Part shown: positions 1 through 5,417 of the stretch, piece after piece
Layout of the letters: each line of letters begins with the position of its first letter
Numbering within the stretch: position 1 is the first letter of the stretch
Source of the DNA: Nitrospinota bacterium
Lineage (GTDB): Bacteria; UBA8248
Direction: 5' to 3'
Length of the DNA stretch: 5,768 nucleotides
Assembly (NCBI GenBank): GCA_003506735.1
Contig: DNYS01000067.1
Span: 7,657-13,424 of the forward strand
Notes under the pieces: model-generated
Seen by the model: the letters and a program-made list of their open reading frames with translations, nothing else
What the model was told of the DNA's origin: nothing
The model's database searches: none
Made by a program: the position numbers and the translations under genes

Positions 1-65
1 GTCCGGCCGGTCATCGATAAAGAATTTTGAGCCCGAAAAAATCGAAAGGAGGCCGAGGTTCCGGA

Positions 66-1403
66 TCACTCCCCTCCGTTTTTGGCGAGAGAGACTTTGT
101 TTCGGCCCGTGCGCTTGGATTCATACAGTGCGCCGTCGGCAGCGAAGATAATCTCGTCCAGCGAGGATCCATGGCCCGGGTAGGTGGCGATGCCCGCGCT
201 GAATGTCACCGGAATGATTTCTCCGGTCGGTGATGCCTTTTCGCCCCTTTCGAAATCCTGACGAATGCGATCCACGACGCGAAGACTGTCTTCCGCCCCG
301 ATTTGGGGGAGCAGCAGGATAAATTCCTCCCCTCCATAGCGTCCTATGATATCGGATTTTCGCAGCGCCTCCTGGAGGAAATTCGACAGGCTCCGGAGCA
401 CCCAGTCGCCGGCTTGGTGGCCATAGGTGTCGTTGATGGTCTTGAAATGGTCGATATCGATCATGGTGATGGAAAGGGCCTCCCGGTACCGGGCCGTCCG
501 GGAGAAAATGGATTCGAACTGGCGCATCAAGGAGGCGCGGTTGAGCATGTGGGTGAGGCCGTCCTGGTCGGTCAAGGCGCGTATCTGGAGATAACGCTTG
601 GTTCGGTACCGGATGCTGTCGATGAGAATCTGGGGGTTGGCTGGTTTGGCGAGGAAATCGTCGCTTCCCGCTTTCAGGCTCTCGATATAACTGGCTTCCT
701 GGCTGCTGGATGTCAGGAACAAAATGGGCATCGTCAGATAGCAGTTGTTCTGGCGGAGAACCCGCGCCAGTTCGAAGCCGTTGTAGCGCGGCAGTTTCAA
801 ATCCATGATGAGCAGATCGGGGTTGAATGAATCCAGCATGTCCAGCAACTCTTCGGGCTCTGTGCACGAATCGAAGATGAAGCCCGCGCCCTCGAGAATA
901 TTTTTGAGAAGTGCATTTTGCATGCCGTCGTCTTCCATCGCGAGGATGCGGGCCGGCACCTCTTGGTTGGCGGATTCAAAATTTTGAAGCGTTTCCTGGA
1001 TGGCGTCCGAGTTGACCGGTTTCGGAAGAAAGGCATCGCTTCCAGCCCTGATGCCCTCGGCGCGTTCGGGGACGCCGGATTTTTCCGAAACGAATATTAC
1101 GGGTACGGATGCGAGGTGAGGGTCAGCCTTGATTTCCCGGCAAAGATCGAACCCGGTGATGCCGCCGAGTTCTATCTCCGTAACGACGGCACAGGGGCGG
1201 ATTTCTCCGAGAAATGCCAACGGTTCGGATTTTTCGTCCCAGGGGTGAATTTTGTATCCTTTCTTCCCAATGGCATGCGATAAACTCTCGATCGAGTCCC
1301 GATCGGAATCGAACACCGCGATGGGCTTGGTCCTGAGATGAAATTGATGCGAATTCTTATGCTCTGCATCCGATGGGTTAACCGGGGGTGTTTCGTCAAT
1401 CAC
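66..1403 (-). CDS. PleD-like response regulator diguanylate cyclase (REC-REC-GGDEF)
   Basis: Predicted cytoplasmic enzyme that condenses two GTP into c-di-GMP under phosphorelay control. The 445 residues match the PleD layout (about 450). REC1 spans about residues 26-143, with acidic residues D32/D34, S106 and K128, but the phospho-acceptor position holds Glu76 (context VVTEIEL). REC2 spans about 151-267 and looks complete: acidic cluster 157-159, phospho-acceptor D201 in IMDLKLP, T231 and K253. GGDEF spans about 275-440, with DGLTHMLNR near 281, metal-site D316/D318 in MIDIDHF, and the signature GGEEF at 357-361. An RxxD product-inhibition site (R348-D351) lies five residues before it, as expected for an active, feedback-inhibited cyclase. 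There is no transmembrane segment. The start is GTG; GGGAG at 1413-1417 (minus strand) sits 9 nt upstream, and no other start precedes REC1. The gene is divergent from the glycan genes, which suggests but does not prove a role in their control. Confidence 0.95.
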   Translation of the reverse strand: MIDETPPVNPSDAEHKNSHQFHLRTKPIAVFDSDRDSIESLSHAIGKKGYKIHPWDEKSEPLAFLGEIRPCAVVTEIELGGITGFDLCREIKADPHLASVPVIFVSEKSGVPERAEGIRAGSDAFLPKPVNSDAIQETLQNFESANQEVPARILAMEDDGMQNALLKNILEGAGFIFDSCTEPEELLDMLDSFNPDLLIMDLKLPRYNGFELARVLRQNNCYLTMPILFLTSSSQEASYIESLKAGSDDFLAKPANPQILIDSIRYRTKRYLQIRALTDQDGLTHMLNRASLMRQFESIFSRTARYREALSITMIDIDHFKTINDTYGHQAGDWVLRSLSNFLQEALRKSDIIGRYGGEEFILLLPQIGAEDSLRVVDRIRQDFERGEKASPTGEIIPVTFSAGIATYPGHGSSLDEIIFAADGALYESKRTGRNKVSLAKNGGE

Positions 1404-1412
1404 AGCGATAAG

Positions 1413-1417
1413 CTCCC
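1413..1417 (-). promoter_or_regulatory. Ribosome binding site of the diguanylate cyclase gene
   Basis: GGGAG on the minus strand lies 9 nt before the GTG at 1403-1401. It supports the GTG start, since no ATG is available before the first receiver domain. Confidence 0.6.
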
Positions 1418-1466
1418 GTGAAAATTCTGGTGATTCTGCATCAGTTGAAATTTGGCAGCATCAGTC

Positions 1467-1472
1467 ATTCTA
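1467..1472 (-). promoter_or_regulatory. Possible -10 element for the diguanylate cyclase gene
   Basis: TAGAAT on the minus strand (5 of 6 matches to TATAAT) would start transcription near 1460, about 57 nt before the GTG. No convincing -35 box lies 16-18 bp upstream, so if real it would probably need an activator. The dyad at 1510-1528 would then be centred roughly 60 bp upstream of the start, a usual activator distance. This is inference from spacing only. Confidence 0.25.
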
Positions 1473-1509
1473 AACGATGTTGTAAGCGGCATATCTCCAG
1501 CGGGTGGTA

Positions 1510-1528
1510 CGGATTCCAAGTGAATCCG
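1510..1528. repeat. Perfect inverted repeat, candidate operator
   Basis: CGGATTC and GAATCCG form perfect 7-bp arms around the 5-bp spacer CAAGT. It lies about 107 bp upstream of the diguanylate cyclase start and has no T-tract on either side, so a protein-binding site is likelier than a terminator. Confidence 0.45.
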
Positions 1529-1571
1529 GTAAACGCGAGGCGGTTATGATTTTTTGTTCATCGTAAAACTT

Positions 1572-1589
1572 CGCAATTCCTGAATTTCG
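1572..1589. repeat. Imperfect inverted repeat
   Basis: CGCAATTC, the spacer CT and GAATTTCG form 8-bp arms with one mismatch. The inner AATTC/GAATT arms are perfect. It lies mid-way in the divergent region and could be a regulator site; short AT-rich dyads also arise by chance. Confidence 0.25.
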
Positions 1590-1592
1590 GCA

Positions 1593-1607
1593 ACCCGCAT
1601 GCCGGGT
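1593..1607. repeat. Short inverted repeat
   Basis: ACCCG and CGGGT are 5-bp arms around CATGC, four bases after the preceding dyad. The pair may form one composite site, but the arms are short. Confidence 0.2.
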
Positions 1608-1665
1608 ACCATGATTCGGACCGTGGCATTGTAGCCCAAATTGGACTATTTTTAGAATATGAATA

Positions 1666-1718
1666 ATTGACGATATTGGATTTGAGGGTGTTCTCGCCAG
1701 GCCACGTATATTGACGAT
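1666..1718 (+). repeat. Direct repeat ATTGACGAT, two copies 44 bp apart
   Basis: ATTGACGAT occurs at 1666-1674 and again at 1710-1718. The second copy contains the -35 hexamer of the right-facing promoter; the first has no matching -10. A related GACGATTG recurs at 1713-1720 and 1781-1788. The 44-bp offset is close to four helical turns. Confidence 0.35.
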
Positions 1719-1739
1719 TGATCGGGAGCGCCATATCAT
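1711..1739 (+). promoter_or_regulatory. Sigma70-type promoter for the transferase gene
   Basis: TTGACG at 1711-1716 and TATCAT at 1734-1739 are separated by exactly 17 bp. Each hexamer matches 5 of 6 consensus positions. Transcription would begin near 1746, leaving a 5' leader of about 120 nt before the transferase start. This is the best promoter match in the region and it faces the glycan genes. Confidence 0.6.
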
Positions 1740-1762
1740 TGATTTCATTAGGTGCAGTAGAT

Positions 1763-1780
1763 TTGAACGATTTGGTTCAA
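1763..1780. repeat. Perfect inverted repeat TTGAAC-N6-GTTCAA, candidate operator
   Basis: The 6-bp arms at 1763-1768 and 1775-1780 are perfect, with spacer GATTTG. It lies at about +17 to +34 from the predicted transcription start, where a bound repressor would block elongation or initiation. In RNA it could also form a weak 6-bp hairpin in the leader. Confidence 0.45.
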
Positions 1781-1871
1781 GACGATTGGACGAATGGGAA
1801 ATATTTTATTTTGTCGCGTTTTCTGATCGATTGCTCTTTATGGACCCTGTTCATTTGAAAGATAAATTTTG

Positions 1872-3677
1872 ATGCCGGAATTTCCTATGAATTTCATATC
1901 CATGCCACTCGCTTTTTTCCTCTCCTTCGGAGTGGTTCTGGCCCTTACCCCGCTTGTAAAGATTTTCTCCGCCAAGCACGGTTTTGTCGCTCAACCTGCC
2001 GGTACGCGCTGGCATAAAGAGCCCACTCCGCTGATGGGCGGGATCGCCATCTTTATCGGCATCGTGGTGGGACTGGCGTATTTTCTTATCGATATCTGGG
2101 AGACCCGGCTGCTGGGTTTTGTCCTCGGGGGGGTTGTCGTATTTGTCGTCGGCCTCTGGGACGATGTGTCCAGTCTCCGGCCTGTGACGAAGCTGCTCGG
2201 ACAAATCATTGCCGCATGCATCGCCGTCGCGACGGGTATTCATTTCAACTTCGGCGGGCATCAACTGTTCGCCGTCGTATTGACTATTTTCTGGATCGCA
2301 TCGGTCACCAACGCATTTAACCTCATCGACAACATGGACGGCCTGTGCGCCGGAACGGCGTGTATCTCGGGGCTCGTACTTTCGGCCTTTGCGTTCGTAA
2401 ACGGCGATTCGACCGTTGGCCTGGTATCGGTTGTCATCGTGGGGGCCTGCCTGGGATTTCTTCGGTATAACTTTCCGCCCGCATCGGTATTCATGGGCGA
2501 CAGCGGAAGTATGTTGATTGGGTATGCTTTCGCGACCCTCTCCATTATAGCGACCACGAAGGGGGTGGGCAACTTCGTGGCAACCATAGCGATCCCGGTG
2601 TTGGTGTTGGGCGTGCCCATATTCGATACGGCGCTGGTTTCGTTCTCGCGGCTCGTGAAGGGAAAGCGCCTCTCTCAGGGGGGGACGGACCACACTTCGC
2701 ACCGCCTCGTGATTCTCGGTTTGAGCGAACGCCAAACGGTTTTGTTGATTTATGCCTTTAGCTTGCTCTTGGGCGTTACCGCCTTCTTGTATGCCTATCT
2801 GAATTTTTCGATTGTCATCGTTCTGTCCGTGGCCCTGATTTCGGGAGTCGTGGTTTTCGGTCTTTTCCTCGGGGAAGTGAAAGTCGATCCGATGGAGCTC
2901 CCATCCGCCTTGAGCGAGAGAAAATGTCCCGCCCCCGCGATTCTCGGGACCAACGTTTTTCATAAGCGCGCTTTTGTCGAAATGCTGCTCGATCTCGTTT
3001 CCATCTGTTTGGCCTTCTACACAGCGACACTGCTTCGCTACGAGGCCCATCTCATCCCCTCGGAGGTCGCCCGGATATGGGTGACGCTGCCGGTCACCAT
3101 TCCCGTGAAGCTGGTCGTTTTGTATTCTTTCGGCCTTTACCGGAGCATGTGGCGCCACCTGGAGTTCGTAGATTTGTTGCATATCACCAAGGCGGTGACG
3201 ATCTCATCGGCTGCCAATGTCGTTGCCATTCTCATGATCTGGAGATTCGACGGGTATTCGCGCTCGGTTATCGTCATCGATTGGATGCTCATGATCATGC
3301 TGGTGTCCGGTCTTCGGTTGCTCTTCCGGGGGCTTCGCGAAACCTTTCCGGGCGGGCAGAAAAATTTCGGAAAACGGTTGCTCATTATCGGGGCGGGCGA
3401 TGCCGGGGAAATGCTCGTCAGGGAGATGCAGAATAATCCCCGCCTGGAATATCACCCTGTCGGCTTCATCGACGACAATCCCGGAAAGATTGGCCGGCGA
3501 ATGTTCGGAATCGAGGTGATGGGGAACCGCGCCGATTTGAGGCGGATCATCGTCGAGGAGCAAATCGAAGAGGTCATCGTCGCGATTCCATCGGCGCTCG
3601 AAGAGGATTTGGCCGTTTTCTTCGAGCCATGCAACGATTTGGGAGTCTCCTGCCGCAGGACGCACGACCTGATCTGA
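1872..3677 (+). CDS. WecA-like phosphoglycosyltransferase fused to a CapD/WbpM-type N-terminal module
   Basis: Predicted integral membrane protein of about 600 residues; numbering here is from a possible TTG at 1869. Residues 13-340 form a multi-spanning polyprenyl-phosphate sugar-1-phosphate transferase of the WecA/MraY/TagO family. Visible motifs are D98-D99 in GLWDDV, NAFNLIDNMDGL (148-159), GDSGS (210-214), PIFDTAL (250-256) and a His motif DHTSHR (274-279). It should move a sugar-1-phosphate from a UDP-sugar onto undecaprenyl phosphate, starting a glycan. Residues 362-602 resemble the start of CapD/WbpM/FlaA1 dehydratases: several membrane helices, FGLYRSMWRH (421-430), a conserved RS-V-IDW-L stretch (465-473), and a Rossmann-like domain with IIGAGDAGE (506-514) and VGFIDDNPGK (531-540). 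The frame ends at LGVSCRRTHDLI, where the catalytic SDR domain would normally follow. The start is uncertain: TTG 1869, ATG 1872, 1887 (GGAA 6 nt upstream) or 1902 are possible, and ribosome-binding sequences are weak. Sugar specificity is unknown. Confidence 0.9.
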   Translation: MPEFPMNFISMPLAFFLSFGVVLALTPLVKIFSAKHGFVAQPAGTRWHKEPTPLMGGIAIFIGIVVGLAYFLIDIWETRLLGFVLGGVVVFVVGLWDDVSSLRPVTKLLGQIIAACIAVATGIHFNFGGHQLFAVVLTIFWIASVTNAFNLIDNMDGLCAGTACISGLVLSAFAFVNGDSTVGLVSVVIVGACLGFLRYNFPPASVFMGDSGSMLIGYAFATLSIIATTKGVGNFVATIAIPVLVLGVPIFDTALVSFSRLVKGKRLSQGGTDHTSHRLVILGLSERQTVLLIYAFSLLLGVTAFLYAYLNFSIVIVLSVALISGVVVFGLFLGEVKVDPMELPSALSERKCPAPAILGTNVFHKRAFVEMLLDLVSICLAFYTATLLRYEAHLIPSEVARIWVTLPVTIPVKLVVLYSFGLYRSMWRHLEFVDLLHITKAVTISSAANVVAILMIWRFDGYSRSVIVIDWMLMIMLVSGLRLLFRGLRETFPGGQKNFGKRLLIIGAGDAGEMLVREMQNNPRLEYHPVGFIDDNPGKIGRRMFGIEVMGNRADLRRIIVEEQIEEVIVAIPSALEEDLAVFFEPCNDLGVSCRRTHDLI

Positions 3678-3923
3678 TTCCCGGTTCCACGGAATTCCGA
3701 AATTCCCCAAATCGAGGACAAGAAATTCCGCCGATGCGTCCGGGTGAGCGCCCTTGCCGCCGGTGGGCCGGCGATAGGCTCCGCTTCATCGGGAAGCGGG
3801 AATATGATGAGATGGTCCTGGCCGCGGGTGTAAGGTAGCTTGGCGGTTCGGAATCCGTTTTTCGGAATCTGGTTTTCGAAACTCTCTCGGACCCACTCCT
3901 GTTCGATTTCTGGAATATTGGAT
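3678..3923. other. Gene-free spacer between the two glycan genes
   Basis: This 246-bp stretch has no frame with recognisable protein content. It has a palindrome CGGAATTCCG (3690-3699), GAAATTCC twice (3699-3706, 3722-3729), two adjacent hairpins (3758-3799) and TTCGGAATC twice (3847-3855, 3861-3869). I see no strong promoter. The remainder of the CapD-type dehydratase is not present here in any frame I checked. Confidence 0.6.
3758..3799 (+). repeat. Two tandem stem-loops in the spacer
   Basis: The first stem is CGCCGG/CCGGCG (3758-3763, 3768-3773) around TGGG. The second is CCGCTTC/GAAGCGG (3781-3787, 3793-3799) around ATCGG. Both are perfect and GC-rich. No T-tract follows, so they are not typical intrinsic terminators. 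They may protect or process a shared transcript, which is inference. Confidence 0.4.
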
Positions 3924-5186
3924 ATGGCAGAAGAAAAGCCGCCGCGCATTCTTCGGATCATAGCCCGCCTCAACGTGGGCGGGCCGGCCCGGCATGTGAT
4001 TCTTTTGACTGAAAAATTCCGCGAAAAGGGATGGGCCTCGGAGCTGGCGGTGGGCGAGGTGGATTCGGCCGAGGGCTCGATGGAGGATTTAGCCGTGGCC
4101 CGGGGCATTGAACCCGTCAAATTCGAAAAGCTCGGCCGCGATATCCATCTATTCGACGATCTGCCGGTCATCTGGAAACTCTACCGCCTGATGAGGCGCT
4201 TCCGGCCGGATATCGTCCATACGCATACCGCCAAGGCCGGCGCGGTCGGCAGGGCAGCGGCCTTCCTTTACCGGCGCGGCCACTGGCGGGGATTGTGGGA
4301 GCCGAAGAGCCTACGAGTGTATCATACCTTCCACGGCCATGTGCTAAGGGGTTATTTCTCGGGCCTGAAAAACAGCCTTTTCCGGCGTATCGAATGGGCC
4401 CTTGCGCACGCCTCCACCGCGCTCATTACGCTGAGCGCTTCCTTGCGGGAGGAACTGAGCGAGCTGGGGGTGGCCCGTCCGGAAAAGGTGGTCGTCATCC
4501 CGCTGGGCATCGAACTGGAGCCCTTTTTGGATATGGCCGAGGGAGTTCCCGGGACGAATCCGGTCCGGGGCGAGCTCGCCCTCTCCGTCGATACGCCCTT
4601 GGTGGGAATAGTAGGGCGGTTGGTTCCCATCAAGGACCACCTCCTTTTTTTTGAGGCGGCCTCTCGCCTGGTCAAAGAGGGAGCCGGGACCCGTTCCGGG
4701 GCGGCCCATTTCCTGATTGTGGGGGACGGAGAAATGCGCCCGGAACTGGAGAGCCGGGCCGGTTCGCTGGGGATCCGGGAGAGGTGCCATTTTATCGGCT
4801 GGCGCTCCGATTTGCCCGATATATACGAAAGCCTGGATCTGGTTGCCCTGACCTCGCGGAACGAGGGGACCCCTCTTTGCATTATCGAGGGCATGGCGGC
4901 GGCCCGGGCGATAGTGGCGATAAATGTGGGCGGGGTGGGGGATCTGACCGGATTCTCGCGGGAGGCCGCCTCATCTCCCCCGGAAAGGGGATTCCGGATT
5001 GGCCCGGTGGGTGCGATCATACAGCCCCAGGATCCCGCTGGGTTTGCGCGCGCCATGGCCCACCTGTTAGATGACCCCGATGCCCTGATTCGCTTGGGGC
5101 GGGAGGGCCGCGACCGGGTCCGCCGCCGCTATTCGATCGATCGCCTCGTGGAAGACCTGGAGTCCTTGTACCTGAAAAATCGTTGA
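3924..5186 (+). CDS. GT4-family glycosyltransferase (GT-B fold)
   Basis: Predicted cytoplasmic enzyme of 420 residues that moves a sugar from a nucleotide donor to a growing, probably lipid-linked, glycan with retention of configuration. The N-terminal acceptor domain begins RILRIIARLNVGGPARHV, with the family glycine loop GGPARH (19-24), and has HTHTAKAGAVGR at 99-110. The C-terminal donor domain has GIVGRLVPIKDHL (228-240; R232 and K237 fit the usual phosphate-binding pair), FLIVGDGE (263-270) and the EX7E motif E314-E322 in NEGTPLCIIE, followed by GGVGD. I chose ATG 3924 because it puts the family start at residue 8 and gives the usual length. A TTG at 3840 would add 28 residues with no family likeness, over a repeat-bearing spacer. 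The ribosome binding site is weak (GGA at 3912-3914). It follows the transferase gene on the same strand, so the two probably share a pathway. Donor sugar cannot be read from sequence. Confidence 0.92.
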   Translation: MAEEKPPRILRIIARLNVGGPARHVILLTEKFREKGWASELAVGEVDSAEGSMEDLAVARGIEPVKFEKLGRDIHLFDDLPVIWKLYRLMRRFRPDIVHTHTAKAGAVGRAAAFLYRRGHWRGLWEPKSLRVYHTFHGHVLRGYFSGLKNSLFRRIEWALAHASTALITLSASLREELSELGVARPEKVVVIPLGIELEPFLDMAEGVPGTNPVRGELALSVDTPLVGIVGRLVPIKDHLLFFEAASRLVKEGAGTRSGAAHFLIVGDGEMRPELESRAGSLGIRERCHFIGWRSDLPDIYESLDLVALTSRNEGTPLCIIEGMAAARAIVAINVGGVGDLTGFSREAASSPPERGFRIGPVGAIIQPQDPAGFARAMAHLLDDPDALIRLGREGRDRVRRRYSIDRLVEDLESLYLKNR

Positions 5187-5223
5187 TTGACGGGCGCCGG
5201 CGAAGAGCGTTTTCTCCATTATA

Positions 5224-5247
5224 TCCACCCCGTGGAGCCTTCTTTTT
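5224..5247 (+). terminator. Weak intrinsic terminator candidate after the glycosyltransferase
   Basis: TCCAC, a CCC loop and GTGGA make a 5-bp stem (5224-5236). A T-rich tract, TTCTTTTT, follows at 5240-5247 after three bases. It begins 38 nt beyond the glycosyltransferase stop. The stem is short, so efficiency is doubtful. Confidence 0.35.
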
Positions 5248-5283
5248 CGAGGGAAAATGGGGCCTTGAGAACGTGATTATCGC

Positions 5284-5302
5284 CCACCGGGTTTGCCGGT
5301 GG
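5284..5302 (+). repeat. GC-rich hairpin upstream of the dehalogenase gene
   Basis: CCACCGG and CCGGTGG are perfect 7-bp arms around GTTTG. No T-tract follows. It lies about 115 nt before the dehalogenase start, in a very GC-rich spacer (5187-5414) with no recognisable gene and no clear promoter hexamers. Confidence 0.4.
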
Positions 5303-5348
5303 CGGCTGTAGGGCGGGCGCCCGGCGGCGGACCTTCCCCGGGGGCCGC

Positions 5349-5373
5349 GCCCAGGAGACGTGCCCAGAAGACG
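5349..5373 (+). repeat. Short imperfect tandem repeat before the dehalogenase gene
   Basis: GCCCAGGAGACG (5349-5360) and GCCCAGAAGACG (5362-5373) match at 11 of 12 positions, 13 nt apart. The true ribosome-binding stretch at 5407-5414 (GAGGAGAC) resembles the same unit, so the leader may have grown by local duplication. Confidence 0.4.
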
Positions 5374-5406
5374 CGCTCGCCACAAACCATCCCGCATCAC
5401 CCAAGC

Positions 5407-5412
5407 GAGGAG
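5407..5412 (+). promoter_or_regulatory. Ribosome binding site of the dehalogenase gene
   Basis: GAGGAG is a strong Shine-Dalgarno sequence. It lies 2 nt from ATG 5415 but 5 nt from ATG 5418, so the second ATG is the better start by spacing. Confidence 0.65.
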
Positions 5413-5417
5413 ACATG

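Larger units (their letters stand above)
1404..1868. other. Divergent intergenic region, dense in repeats
   Basis: About 465 bp separate the divergent diguanylate cyclase and transferase genes. The stretch is visibly AT-richer than the flanking genes. The only open frame of any length (1470-1748, minus) gives a composition unlike a protein and has no ribosome binding site, so I call it non-coding. It holds a right-facing sigma70-type promoter, a weak left-facing -10, perfect dyads at 1510-1528 and 1763-1780, smaller dyads at 1572-1589 and 1593-1607, and direct repeats of ATTGACGAT and GCATCAGT. These are listed separately. Confidence 0.7.

Noticed and set aside
1..30. Possible end of a convergent plus-strand gene (VRPVIDKEF then TGA)
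   Set aside because: Ten codons are too few to tell from chance; nothing else supports it.
45..52. Strong Shine-Dalgarno-like AAAGGAGG on the plus strand
   Set aside because: No start codon follows at a usable distance, and it runs into the 3' end of an opposite-strand gene.
121..867. Open frame of 248 codons in another minus-strand frame of the diguanylate cyclase
   Set aside because: Its His-, Arg- and Pro-rich product is typical of an out-of-frame reading; the GGDEF frame is certain.
1470..1748. Possible 92-codon gene on the minus strand in the divergent region
   Set aside because: No ribosome binding site, no recognisable motif, and it runs through the promoter and the dyads.
1851..3182. 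Long open frame of 443 codons on the minus strand opposite the transferase gene
   Set aside because: Its product is highly charged and low in hydrophobic residues, with no motif, while the plus-strand frame has clear family motifs. It is an antisense shadow.
3758..3799. Tandem hairpins as an intrinsic terminator
   Set aside because: No T-tract follows either stem on the plus strand, and none is present in the minus direction.
3840..3923. Upstream TTG start for the glycosyltransferase
   Set aside because: The added 28 residues show no family likeness and cover repeat-bearing spacer; ATG 3924 gives the usual N-terminus.
4352..5056. Open frame of 234 codons on the minus strand opposite the glycosyltransferase
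   Set aside because: Rich in Arg, Pro and Ser, with no domain marks. It reflects the base composition of the real gene.
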